Shown piece after piece: positions 48,601 to 63,600 of a stretch of 64,000 nucleotides of DNA (positions are counted from its first letter, which is position 1; each line of letters opens with the position of its first letter). The position numbers and the translations under genes were made by a program. The stretch lies in contig CM017561.1 of the NCBI GenBank assembly GCA_007844125.1, positions 34,686,406 to 34,750,405 of the forward strand, read 5' to 3'. Below the pieces are notes generated by a model. That model was not told the DNA's origin. It saw only the letters and a list, made by a program, of their open reading frames with translations, and did no database searches. The stretch is from Sinonovacula constricta (lineage: Eukaryota > Mollusca > Bivalvia > Cardiida > Solecurtidae).

Positions 48601-51600
48601 AACTACTCTTTACCTATACATTTTGTGACATTAAGCGATTGAAGACAATGGATTTTGTAAACTGCAGTTGTCATAAAAATCATGTTAGGGTGTGCGAACA
48701 TGCTAAATATTCAAGAAATCGTCGCAACAAATGTATGCTTGTCTCTATTTAAATTTCTGGCGGTTTTGTTAAACAAGGCTTCTTATGAATACAACGCCAT
48801 GGGTAATCCCTGTTGTTTTGGATACAACGACATGGGTAATCCCTGTTGTTATGGATACAGCGCCATGGGTAATCCCTGCTGTTCAGGATACAGCGCCATG
48901 GGTAATCCCTGTTGTTATGGATACAGCGCCATGGGTAATCCCTGTTGTTATGGATACAACGACATGGGTAATCCCTGTTGTTATGGATACAGCGCCATGG
49001 GTAATCCCTGTTGTTATGGATACACCGCCATGGGTAATCCCTGTTGTTATGGATACAGCGCCATGGGTTATCCCTGTTGTTATGGATACACCGCCATGGG
49101 TAATCCCTGTTGTTATGGATACAACGCCATGGGTAATCCCTGTTGTTATGGATACAGCGCCATGGGTAATCCCTGTTGTTATGGATACACCGCCATGGGT
49201 AATCCCTGTTGTTATGGATACAGCGCCATGGGTAATCCCTGTTGTTATGGATACACCGCCATGGGTAATCCCTGTTGTTATGGATACACCGCCATGGGTA
49301 ATCCCTGTTGTTATGGATACAACGCCATGGGTAATCCCTGTTGTTATGGATACACCGCCATGGGTAATCCCTGTTGTTTTTGGGTAATCCCTGTTGTTAT
49401 GGAGACAGCGCCATGCTTAATCCCTGTTGTTATAGATACAACGCCATGGGTAATCCCTGTATGCAACACGTGTTTATAATTTTACTAAATTCTGGACTAT
49501 TTTACTTAAAAACTTATGGAAATCAATGGCGTTATTATTTGTAAGATGTAGTTTATGTGGAAATAATGTCGTTTATTTATAAGAATTTCGCCTTCAAATC
49601 CCTTCATTCACACCCACAACCCACACGAGCCCCTGAAAGCTTGCAGACTTGTGAATACCTGCAAAAGGGGGCCTAAAGGGCATGTTATTCCGGGAAGATA
49701 TGGCTTTCTAGAATTCAAGAGATGTGTTCCAAGATGTGTCTGGACCAGAGTATAACGTAATTAACGAGTTCACTCAATTTTAATTTGTTACTAATATCCG
49801 CTGTTGCTATGCAAATATCAAGTACATTTAACTGTACGTGCTATGCACAGTGTTTACTAGATTTGATGTATGATTGACTTTTGTAGGCAATGATCGCACT
49901 ACGGGGCATCAACTCTATCGCTGACTATCCAATCAGAATGCAGAAGGCGTTGGCCTCCCATGGCATGTTTCAGTCGTAAGTTCGGTTATATTAAGCATTT
50001 TTAAAGAGTCACCAAATAATGTCTTATATTTGTCATAATTTGCAGTGGCTTTGGTAAAAAATGTTATTGTTCATTGAAAAGAACTAGGGAATGTACAGGG
50101 TTTTTCCTGACGCACAAATTTGTGCGTTTTGGCGCATATTTTCGACAGATGACCCGCAAAATGAACTTACATTGCGACACACTGGACGCACAAAATGAAT
50201 TAATCCATAGCCATAATTTATTGTCTCCAATGACATTGATCTTTGTCAGCTCGTCAAAATGTTGCAAAAAGCATTTAAGTATCAATTTGCTTCAGTTAGA
50301 CAAAGTATTTTGTAAATAAGCGTCAACACACGGTCAAAATGACTTTAACGTAGTGACGTCACACGCTATGTATAGAATGTTATTTGTTGTCTTAATACTG
50401 CTATCCGGTCCACCTAAACGATACATGTACTGCGTTTAGATGACTGGGAACCAGCAATGTTGTGTAGTTAGACGCTGTTTCACGTTCCGTTGCGTCAACA
50501 CACGGTCAAAATGACCTGTGTGAATGCACTCGGTGTATTGTGGGTAAAGTAGTTCTTCAACATGGCTGTTATGAATACGGAAGTGATTGCTAAAATGAAC
50601 AAAACAAGTACGAAGAGGTATACAACAGATTATTTTGGCATTTTATATACATTCTAATAGTTAAAATATGTTTCATGCAAACATTTTGAACTAAATTTTG
50701 TAAACGGTCCCGACTTTAACGTAGTGACGTCACACGCTATGTATAGAATGGACATATTACTGTTTAACGAAAGCGAAAGTAGCAAAACTTGCTCATCGTA
50801 TTTTTTTCCATTTATCTATAAATATCAAGACTTTAAAAGTTTCTGGACATAGAATAAGGCCTTAGAATATGGTTGTTTAGTCATTTACCTTAGTTCAATG
50901 AATATTATAATCGAACGTATTTCCTACGCGGAACTATTTTTTATGTAGGCACAAATCTCAAATTTTGGGTGAGTTACGAGTCGTAGTATAAATAAGCGTC
51001 CATTATTTGTTCGTTGCGTCAACACACGGTCAAAATGACTTTAAAGTAGTGACGTCATACGCTATGTATAGAATGTTTCACGTTCACCATTTCTTTAAAG
51101 CCGTTAAGCGTCGCAATAGTAATGATCGTTAAGTTTAGAACGCGGCTAAAACCGGCCCGTGAATACGCTACATTTCAAAGGTTTGGATGAGTTTTATCTG
51201 CATTAATCTTTTAGAACATAGTTAAGTCAAACATGGCATATTAATTTTAAGCAAATATATGTTTGGCTTTAGAAACCAAACGGTCTAAGGCAATATATTA
51301 AAAACACTAAAAGGTCAAATTTAACGTTATGTAGGAAAAACATGTAGGTTGAACCAATATGAGTTTGAATACCTAAGTTTTGACTGGTTTTTGTTTTTGC
51401 AACAAAAATCCAAAAGTGAACCATAAACAATTCTAAAAACATGGACTTTCCGGCAGAAGCCAGAGCTTTTGGTTCACTCAAATCTAGGAAGAAGTGATTC
51501 TATATGTGACTGCTTTCATATAGGCAGACATAATATAAACAGTTATAAACAGTTACATGTTTAATTTGTTAAGCCTTTAGGTCTAAGGACCAACTCATTT

Positions 51601-54600
51601 GTATAATTTCAAAAATGGAAATTTTACTGAATATTGAAATTGGTACATGTAAGTGAACATGTTGAAGAATTGAACTTTGAACTTATTTGAAGTTAAACAA
51701 ATCCAGTTAAATGTTCTGGTGTTCATTGTCAACAATGATCATATTGCTATATGTTCTAATAGAGATATATTTCTGAGAGTGAGTCAGATAGAGAAAATGC
51801 TTTCACATTTTAAAATCTGAAATGTACAATATGTGATTTTGTTTTGTTTTAATAGTTTAAAACATAAATGAACAATTTAGTTCTGTTTTTAAGGTGCAAG
51901 ACTATTAGTAAAGTGATAATATTATGTGACCCCCAAAATTTACCAATGACCCCCAAATCATAAACCTAGGGGGACACTGTGACCCCCTAAAAAAAAATTC
52001 AAGGGAAAACCCTGAATGTATGAATAATATTTAAGTGCCTTTTTAAAACGTACATACAATAACTTTGTATAAATTATTATTCACCCGTCTCATGTTATTG
52101 TTATGCTCCCCGAATGAAAATTTAGGGGTTCATATAGTCTCCGCGTTTTCCGTCCGTCCGTCTGTGTCTGTCCGTCCGTCCGTCCGTTACAAATAATTAC
52201 CTTCATAGTTATACAACAATACGTTTTTGTGACAAAATACCAATTCGGGGAGCATCACCCGTCTTCGACGGTCTCTTGTTAGAAAAAGTTCTTAGTTTTG
52301 AGCTGTTGTTGGGATGATTCCAGAAAAGTAATAATCCTGTGTTCCTTGTTACTTTTGTAAGGTTCGGACCAAAGCGGTTCATAGTCAAACAAGGACACCC
52401 ACCTAGCAACTTCTACTTCATTCTCTATGGAACAGGTAATATATTTATTGTTTAGTTACAAAATTCTGAAATAAATTTTCATGAAGCCTTTAAGAAACTA
52501 ACTGAATAACTTCATCTTATGTTTAAAATACAGTTTTCTATAATTGTTAAGAAAGAGCCATAATTATTCGCAATTCAGTCTTACGTTTAATCGAGTAAGG
52601 TTGACAAAAGCGCACTCTATATTTATTTGGTAGTATGTTTGTTGTGAAAAAAGAGAAGAGTGATGGATTAGATTGAGTGATTTTAATTATTACGTTTGTA
52701 TTACATCGGTCCTGTCAGTGGTTGTAGCCACGTTAGACACCGGGGACCAGTATGCCAAGACACGTGTTACACTAAGAAGGGGAGAGAACTTCGGGGTAGG
52801 TATCATGCAGACCTTCTTGAAATACCTTACCATAAAACACTGTGTTTTTGTAGATTTTGCTGTTGATATAAAGAATAAAGAACAAACACTTTTTAACACT
52901 TTATAACGGTTTCAAATAATAAAAAATAAATTTGTTCATATATATAATAAGACATGTATTATGCATAGAAAATCATTTTTGTCGATATTTTTTCTTTCCT
53001 CTCGACACTATTAATTGCATAAATCTAAGAAATAACTCAGAATCATTATTAAACAACAATAAACAATAATAAATATTTTCCCCTTTTATTTGAATATATA
53101 TTTATTTATTTTAAACGGATGCTAAATTTGTCACTGCATATTGATATTAATTTTCATGCATTTAAACTAATGTATTTATCTTTTCTTGACACAGGCTGAA
53201 GTAAGTTTATGCATGTTTTGTTGGGTTTTGTTGTGTTGATTTAAACAACACTAGAAAGTTATTTATAGCATGCGTTTGCATGTTAAATATCAAATTGCAT
53301 GTGCAATAGAAACAACCAGAACAACAGTTATGCCAAAGTTATTTAGATATACTAGATTATAAATACAGAGCAACTGAAGGATATGCTTTGTAGAATAAAA
53401 AGCGTCTGACAGAGAAAATACTTAATAAGTATTAAGTATAATAATGGCTTGCTAATAAACATTAATGCTTGTTGCTTGCATGGCTGTCGCTTTTCGGCAT
53501 ACTTGTAGTTTATACCGCCATACCGGACACAACGAGAATATATCATAAGACTATGCAACGTACCGGCGGATAAATGCATTGGAATGATATATTGTATGCA
53601 ATACTTATTTATGTACAACATTAGTGTTCGTTATTTTACCGGACCTGGTAGCGCAATCAGTAGAGCGTCGGCTCCAGGTACGGGAGGCCCCGGGTTCGAT
53701 CCCGGGCCACGACATACCAAAGTCGTTAAAATGGTAGTGGTATAGCTCCCTTGCTAACGCTCAAGCAAATATAAGGGTAGTTCCACGACTGGTTGGCCCG
53801 GTGTCAGGATAATGTGACTGGGTGCGGTATCATGCCAGGTGTTCACGGCATGCTATACACAGTGAAGGCAGCACTATATCTGCTTTAAGTGGACACCGTC
53901 TCCAGATAACTGAAATACTGTTGGTGGGACGATAAACCCAATTAACAAACAAAGTGTTCGTTATTTTGACATGCTGTGATTAGATGTATATTGTGATATT
54001 CAGTTGTGTGTAATAGTGTTGTTGCTTTTCTGTTAACACATTATTAGTATTGTGTTCAATAGGAAAGGTAACACGCGTGTATGGTTGTTGTTGATAGCAT
54101 TCATACAATATACAACCTTTAATTTCAATGTTAAGACAAGAAAAAAGAATCTGAGAATTTATTAGATTTTCGATAAGTCTATGTTTGTAGTTTCAGAAGG
54201 TGAACTGTTAGACATACAGAAAGCAGTAAATGGCTAATGCAACTGGATGTGCTAGTATAGTGTAGAAATAAAAAAAAGAATGTAGCAAAAATGAAGCGCA
54301 AACTCCATGCTTTTAAGTTAGTGTAGTTATTGTAGACTTGTGCTAAGGGGTATTGTTGTTTTTTCTTTTAACAAGAGAAAAAATGTAATTGAATTTTGTT
54401 AATGCTTTAATTATGGCAATGTCTATTTGTTTAAAATATATATGTTTATTTATGCTTGTGTGTTGAATGGTGTTGAACAGTTCTAGAAGTTATACATTTT
54501 GACTATCGTGTACATTACATATTGTAATAGTTATAACAATTATCTTTGCTGTAATTGTGTATTAATATACTGCGCTATTTCAGTGTCATTCCTTAAACAT

Positions 54601-57600
54601 TGTTATTGCATATATAATATGGTTTGTAATTATTGTATTCGTTAATTTATTTTTACCTACACCGTAGTTTTATATTGCCGATTTTAAATGATAAAGCGGT
54701 TGTTGGAAGCCAGTATACTTGATACCTCCTCTAACTTACCAATGTATATAATGTAGGAACTGGCCATCGCTCATCGTATCCCGAGGCAATCAACCGTCCT
54801 GACAATGGAATACACGGAATTTCTAACCATAGACTGTGATGTGAGTTTCATGTTTTTGACAGTTTTTATTTAATTTTTTTGTTGTGTTGTTGTTGTTTTT
54901 TGTTTGTTTGTTGTTGGTGTTGTTGTTGTTGTTGTTTTTGGGGGGAGGGGTCGATTGCGACGCCGTCCATAGTTATGAGATTTCTGGAAGCACACAGGAT
55001 TGACCCTGCATAACATTAACTACTTGTGGTCAGTTATTCATGCCTGGGAAGAAGTAGTGCGTGTACAGATCCAATATGTATGTCTAAGGAGACTAGACGG
55101 CCAACTCTGTCCAGGCTTGCTTTAAATGTTAACATCAAAATTATCTGTTTTAAACTGTAAGTTTATTACATTGTGTAATTCAGACATACATGAAATGCAT
55201 ATTTATGAATTAACAAAGCTGCGTACGAGTATCACACATTTACTAGAGGAAAGAGACATTTGATTTACTACGAAATAGCTTTGATCCTTGAAGGCACATC
55301 TATAATCGCGTACAGGGTCGAACTTACACAACCTAAACAAGGCTTCGGAGCACTTTGATTTAATTCAATTTACATGTTCTAATTATTATTTGTAAAGATA
55401 GAGGCACGTCTTAAAGAAGTCAAAATACAGTTAACCGAGACTTCAAAGCAATTTTGATATTCACAAGACTCTTTCACAAGCTTCCTCTGACAATTTTGAA
55501 ACCTTTACTTTTTTAAATTTAAAGAACGTGTTAATAAGATTCTTACCTTAAGATGTATGTTATGAAAACATTGTGACCTTAAGGCATTAACATCTTTATA
55601 AAACCTCTTTGTACACGCGGATGTCCTTCGCATGCAAGTGGCATAATTAATGCAATTAAAAAGATGATATAAAAAATGGCAAAAGAAGGATCGGGATATT
55701 ATGGTGATAAAGATATAATTTTATTTCTACATTGTCAACATAATGCACCCACACACTGTCGTGAAATTTCAGGTTCAAATGCTAATGTAATTCTTTGGCT
55801 TACTTGTCACTTCTCTCACACGTTGTACAAATAGTTGACCAGTCTTAAAGGTGATATCCGACAGTTTGCTATATTTAATAATTATATGAAACAACATTTT
55901 AGCCCTGCTCTGATGAATGTGAATATCATCGCTGCTTACTCATACTTCGGTTTAAGTAAATGCTTCTGAAAACACGGCCTCAACTACTATTAGACTGTAC
56001 AGATCGCGAAATAAGTCGTTTTGAATGCATTTTTTCCGAATCTATAATTAAGCCCGATAGGGATTTCAGCTAAAAATAGATATCGACGTCAGATTACCCA
56101 AACTACTAAAGTCGTCACGTGTTTTTCTCAGTTTAAAAATAACTAACTATGCAGCGTGGCTCGGAAGCTTTTTTATCATGACAAATGGTGTTATGCTTTA
56201 CTTTGAATGTAGAGTATCAATAAACGGTATATGGCGGGTTCTTTTCGGGTAATAATAATTTATTTGGCTTTATTAGGATAAAATGGTCCAAACTGTCAGA
56301 TAGTAAGCAAGGAGAGTAGACAGAGTCTGCGCCCAACTTGGAGCGGTCCGATCATGGTCTGTACTGTTTAGGAACTAAGTCTTTATCATTACAACATGTA
56401 GCCTCTGCGTGAATCCTGGGTCGATAGATGCATATTAATAAATATTAGACATTAATTAATGTAACATGGTATGAGTTCAACTAAGAAAAGAAGGTGTTAG
56501 TCTATGGCTTCTTTTATTTCCTAGACGTACGAGAACATATTCATGTCCGGTGGAGTGAAGACAATACATGATCCGGATCACAACAAGTTCATGCAGTAAG
56601 TCTTAAAATATTAGTTAGTAAGATAGCAACTCGAGCGTACTCGGTTACTTTTGTGAAACAAGACCACGCTTAACAGATGCTAATTCCAATTATTGCCTGC
56701 TACCTTTTTGTAATTGCAAGCTACAATGTTAGTTGCGGCATACTCGTTTCCTGTTATTGCCTGTTGCGTTATTGTCCACATAAAATGTTAAGGTGAGACC
56801 TCACTACTTGTACATAAGCTGTTCTCTATTCTTAATAAATTGCGAAACTTAACCAAAGATAGTGGAAAATAGCTGTTATTTTTCTATCAGAAAGATATTT
56901 TATAATCTTAAAACAAAAACCTTGTGGGAATGGGAATGTTAAATGATTCACTTTAATATTATACATGCACATTATGCTTTTACTTGTAGATCACTATTTT
57001 TCTTCAAAGAGTGGCCTGTAGAAAAGCTACAAACGACACCGAAAGCTATTGAGTTCTGCTACTTCAGGTATTGTTTTGCGAAAATCTCTTTATGTTGACA
57101 ATTGCATTGTACCGGACCTGGTAGAGCAATCGGTAGAGCGACGGCTCCAGGTACGGGAGGCCCTGGGTTCGATCCAAGACCGCGACATACCAAAGTCGGG
57201 AAAAATGGTTGTGGTATAGGTCCCTTGCTAACGCTCAAGCAAATATAAGGGTAGCTCCACGACTGTTTGGCCCGGTGTCAGGATAATGTGACTGGGTGTG
57301 GTATCATGCCAGGTGTTCACGACATGCAATACACAGTGAAGGTAGCACTTTATCTGCTTCAAGTGGAAACCGTCTCCAGATAACTGAAATACTGTTGGTG
57401 GGACGATAAACCAAATAAACAAACAAACAAACAAACAATTGCATTGTTAAAATATATAAAGTACTTTTTTTAAGAAAAATAAAATGATAGGGTGATAGAA
57501 CGACATGTTCATCTGAGACAAGTAATGTCTACCGGAATTGATGCAATGCACACATATTAATAAGCGCTCATTGACACTGACTGTATCAATATAGCACCTT

Positions 57601-60600
57601 GATTACAATGGGTGAAAAAACAACCAGCGTTCTATTTTTAGCCCCACGCGATAATGTCGCATGGGACATTACGGATTGACAAATGACATGTATATGGCAT
57701 TTTTATAAAGCAAATTCACGTGAGGTATAATCACAACAAATATAGCATGCTAGGGGTTAATGATCGTATCAACTTAGTAACATACTTAATAATGATCACA
57801 TTTTAAATATTTATAAACGTGAATAAGAAATAAAAAATATGTGTTATAAACAAGAAGTTGCAGGCAAAGAGTTAATTAATAAAACTGTCCTCCATCTTTT
57901 TTTCACTGCAGACGTAATATGGTTATGGTTCGGGACAGTAATCTTTCAGAATGGATTTACATCGTTAAATCGGTGAGTACATTTCGAACTTATGTTTTAA
58001 CATGTATATGACATAAACTCAAAAGAAAACAACATAACAATACGTTTGTATCTCTGTCTTTCTACTTCTATGCTGGAGCTCTACCGTACGTCTGTAGGAA
58101 TTGTAAAAATTCAACAATTCAAAGGGAGGTAACTTATCAGCATAAACTTTTAATACCATTTGAGTTTGATGTCTTATATCCATGACACTTAAAACACAAT
58201 TTTATGTTTATTCTGATATTGTTATATTGAAAAACCTTTGCAAACTAATAGTCGTTGCAATATCTTTTGCTACAAGTATATGACAGCAAACTACTTCGTG
58301 CGCTTATGGGGTGTCTTTCTGGCTAATATTTTTTAATGCATTAATTTTAACCTTTTTAAATCATTTAAACATTATATCACGCCATATTTAAATATGCCTG
58401 TTCCATTCTCAGGGTTCTTTGCATGTATACAAGAAGTTGCGGAAGTGCTACCACAAGGTCAATAAACGGACTGGTAACTTCCGGCAGTGTGCTCACACGG
58501 ACGGGTTCATGAGCTTCCTACGCGATCAGACTGAATACAACAGATATGCCATGTACAACAATTTACAGCTCCCGCCAGCACTGGCCCCCGACAGTGATTC
58601 TGACGACGAGTATCCACACGAACATAGGGTGTGTACAAATGATGACATTTGCTTAGCCTCCCAGCGCGTGGGTTCAAGTCCCGTTCGGTGCGAAGGACTT
58701 AATGTGGGAAGGTCTTCCAGCTAATCTGCGGTTCTTCAGTGGTTCTACCCTGACCTTCCAGTCTTCCTTCACCAAAATAGCTGGACGAATTCTCATAATT
58801 TACTGCGATGTATTTAAAAAAAAATCACAGAAATATCAATTTATGCTTTGTCGGAATTAGTTATATAGCTTGAAATCGGCATCGTCGTGTCACTTGTACA
58901 AACACCTTCACCAAGATTAGTTTGTTCTTATAACAGCCCCTTGTTAATGTTGTATGATATCAAAGCCAAAGTTTGTCGCTAGTCTCGAAACTAACTTCAA
59001 AACATTGTTTTTATCGACAACCCGATTTAACCTTAAGTTAAATTAAAGCGTTTAGTTTACTCTTACTATTCTAATCATAAATTGATCAAGTTTAAGCAAA
59101 TAGTGTATATCCAGATCTGCCGTCTCCACACTGGGCGCAATCCTACTAGGATCGGCACTATTTGTTCCCGAGTCTACAGCAATCGGTCACATTATTTTTG
59201 TGCGTAGTATTGAGCAAACAACATTTTATATGTTGCTTATTACCAAAAGTAGCATGATACAGACAAATAGCATACTGATACGCCCTTGCTATTCAGTCGC
59301 AGCATCAGTATGGAGACGAAAAGGAGAACTTGTTGTCCCTGCCTCTCATGAAGCGTGTTGAGAAACTGATCCGTCCCCGTACAGCCATTGGTGGTGTCAT
59401 AGCAACGTATGGTCATGCATCGAAACGGAACATCCGGTCAGCCAAGAGTGAAGGGTCCATGTCGAAGAAGATCGATGTCAAGGTGATTGATTCTTTGTCT
59501 ATTGTATTACTGTTAAATATACGGGTTATTTATACAAGTGCGTGACAATGCTAAATACGATGAGGACAACCCAAGTAGGATAAAATTGTATGAAGCTCCA
59601 GTATATGTTCTATATTATCTAATAGGGGCAGATCCAGATTATTTTATTTTATTTTTTTTTTATTTTTTTTTTTTTTTTTTTTTGTGGGGGGGGGGAGGTT
59701 ATGAATCAAGATCCATTTAACGTTATCGCAATATTCGCGATAAGAGATTATGTCTCATAGTCTACTCATGCCAAATAAGGATAAATGTCTACAGTAATCT
59801 TATGTCACTTAAACTCATTTTTATATTCTGTTATGATAAAATGATACAGTAATAATGCATATGATAAAATGATACAGTAATAATGCAATTTGAAAGAAAG
59901 TATAAAGAAAAAAACATGAAATATTGGATATACATACACAGTTGGGACCCTAACTTTGACCTTAGCAGTCATTAGACAAAATTAACTTTAAAAGCTTAGT
60001 ATTTTTAAGCTTACGTGTATATGTGTTTTCACAACTCTCCTCTATTACCTGGTTGGTGGGGATGCGACCCCATAGTCTCGCTTACTGTCACTTTTCCTGA
60101 ACTCGTTTAATAAATGTTTGTATTAAATTACAACTCGTGTCAGATTTTCTACTTACGAAAACGGTTAACTGGTAATTAACTAAATCTAGTTTGAGCTATG
60201 AATTATATTCTGTGTTTGTTGTATACATAAAACACAATATACGAATGTTTTAGTTGTGTTGTTTTATTTTTGTCATGTCCATTGACACAGTTCAACGGTC
60301 GGCCCAACACACCCAGGACAATTTCGGCATTCTCAAATGTGACAGAGGACAAAGTTACAGGTAAACAATAATTATTGTGATTGTATATAACATAATACTT
60401 CAATCTATATCAAATACAATATATTGGTAACTTTATAGAAACCAACCAGCAATCTAGACTACTCTCGTTATCTTGCAAATAATATAAGTTTTTGCAAAAC
60501 AACTTTCTGTTTAGTTGTAATACTAGCAACAAAAATGATTAAAAAATAATAGATACATATGCAAATATAAGTTGTGTTATTAATTAAGATCATCGTAGCT

Positions 60601-63600
60601 CAAATAGGAAATACATGTTTGTAATTACGAATTGTGTATAATGCTTCACATTTCACTTAGATGTAAGACATCAATTAGTAGTATTTCGCTGGATTTGTTC
60701 AGGTGACAATAATTTATTCGGTTGTTGAATTAAAAAGGAATTGTCCAAAATGTCAGATACCACCTTTTAAATGCAGCATGTTCACATATATTCTAGTGGT
60801 CCGTAGTAATAATTTAATTATTATTTATTGTGCTTTAATATTGATTTGCTTCTTTAAACTAACGTTGAAAACTAATTATTTGGCCACCTGTGACCATGTA
60901 GTTTTATAATACCGACAAGCAGTGTGCGTATATGCAGGAATTAGTCCAAGCAGACGAGCAGTTTTGCTTATATACAGTGTATCATCATTTGATAAGTTCA
61001 TATTTTAGCATACTATTTAAACTCTATATGCCAAAAAGACTGCATGTGATTTTCAATCTTAAGAATGCTATTGCAACATATAACTCGATTAAACACCAAA
61101 CATTGATGTTATGTATGGGGTTTATCCTTAACACTGTGTTCACTGAAATGTGACAGTTTTGGATAATTTGCGCATGCGTACCAAAATCTGTTGAGCATAC
61201 TACATGTATTCACTGGAAACACACGCTTTATCTTGTAGAAGGTTCTGAAACCACAGACGGGCAGTCAGGAAAACGGACACTTTTGGATGATTATGAGGGG
61301 TCGGGACAGAAGGTATGTACACATAAGTCATAATGATGTATTAAAAGTTAAACACTAAACATATGCGAACTAAATGCAAGTTGTTCATGCTATAAAACGC
61401 TGTTGAACATAAACATAGCAATCCAGGTAAGCTGCTTTTTTGTGTATATATTGTTCCAGTTATTTGTATTTTAAATCCCAATGTCAGATACATATAGCGT
61501 TTGTTCTTGCCGACAAAAAATTAAATACTAACATATAATACTAACATGAATGTGCAGTTCTTTAATTGGTTTTACGAGCATTCTATATCCTCATTATATA
61601 GAACTTAGATCTAATCCGCCAATTTTCTTCATTTGGACATCCATACAATTTTACTATTGACGAGGTTCAAAATTCATTCTGTCTCATTTCAAAAGTATAA
61701 ATAAACACACAAATCATGATGGAAACACTCGTTTAAACTTGTTTGGCCATGTTCCTATATTAGGAGCTTGAAGAGCGACCCGGAAGCGTCCAGTTTATGA
61801 ACGCTGACACTCCTACAATAATCAATGCTTCTCCAACTCTGACGTCACAAAATGAAAATGTTACATCAGCCATGACACCGAAGTCAAAAGGCGTTTCGTC
61901 GATGGCTTTTGGCGCTATTCGTCATGACATATTTGTAACGCAGATGGTAATACACGCACTGTGCAGATAACTTTAAGTTGCTGAATCATGTCTTCATTTT
62001 GTAGTTCCACTCTAAAACCGAGATGTGTTTGTGTACTTTTGTGCCATGAGTTATTCCCCTTTTACAAAAATGAAGAGACATTGCCCTTACATGTCAAACT
62101 GAGTTGTTTTATTTACATTGCGAGTAGGTATTTGCTAAACTGTATAGTAATTTGTATAGTAATTTATATATATTTAAGCTATTGGAAAAGAATGACACTG
62201 CAACGCACACTTTTAATAATATTTTAACGAAACGAACTCTGTGTTAGCATTTGGATGATTATACTAAATCTTGGCATGCATCCAAAAATAATCATAAAAA
62301 TTATGTGTTCATAAAAATTATGAAAATTATGTGAAATACGTATACACAGGGGAGATAACTCATACTAGTATATTTCGTTTATTTTTAGATCAGAGAGTTT
62401 TTTTTGTAGTAGTTTGTACTGAAGAATTGCACTGTTTGTTACACTAGGTAACACGGAATGTGATCTTTACTACATTCTTATGAAATGCACTTCTGGTGAA
62501 ATAATTTCGGTTTCTTCTTTTCACATAGATCTCTGTATTGATTGATTTAGTAGAAAGAGTGTTTGTTTTCAGCCAGTATATCTTATCACCGAGAAACGTG
62601 TATTTAAATTAAGCATGTTTCTCTAGAAACTTCTTAACAGACATTGGATACGGGACTCATTGCACATGTGCAAGCTCAGATAAATTTTCCTTGTGCACAG
62701 GAACTTTCTTCTCTAGCTTTAACTTAGTTGGAGCACAATTTTTTTTACCGTCGATGTGTATTAATTGTACATATTATTGCAATTTACTTCAATAAACCTA
62801 TATTTTATCCAAGTACAAGTATGTGGCCATGTGTACTACAATTCCAAAGAGGTTGTCGTTCTTTAGTGAAACAGCTTTTTGGGAAAGCCCTAATTTAAAT
62901 ATACTATTTGGTTTTGTTTCTGTAAACAAAAGTGATGATGGTCCTTTAAATAATATAACTTAACTTTGACATTGTCACGCAATTTAAATGCTGCTTAAAT
63001 ATGTCTATATATTGGCATTATAATATTTTCACTATAATAATTTAATGAGTTAGTTGTGAATAGCAGAAACATATTAACCACAAATCACTTCGACTTTTTG
63101 TGTCGATTTTGAGGTATTCACTTCTCACTTTGCAACGTTGCGTCAAATCAATGGGTACGGAAAGGTCCGATCGTTATGACGTCATCGTCAGAACGTTCTC
63201 GTCAATGAGCGCTATATATGCAGTGTTACAGTGTATGATGAAATATTTCACTGGTATCACTTCTTTTTGAATTAAATGACATATCAACAGTTTGCTGCTC
63301 ATGATAATCACCAACGCCGATAAAAAATATCGTCAGAAGGTTTCTAATAAGCATGTTTGGCAAAAGTCGCTTTATTCAAAGTGCCCCGCGTATTACGTAC
63401 CAACGCCAGTTTATTAGGTCCTTAGATGCCTCCAGTAATTTCGTACAGGTATGATAACGTCTAGCAATGTCAGGTGAAAATAACAATTTATAAAAACAAT
63501 TTATAAAACAAGTTATTATCAACTTTAGTTTTTATGAAAACTTCAAGTTGAAGGTAGCAGTATATAGACCCTTTTACTCGCAAAATATATACCATCATTA

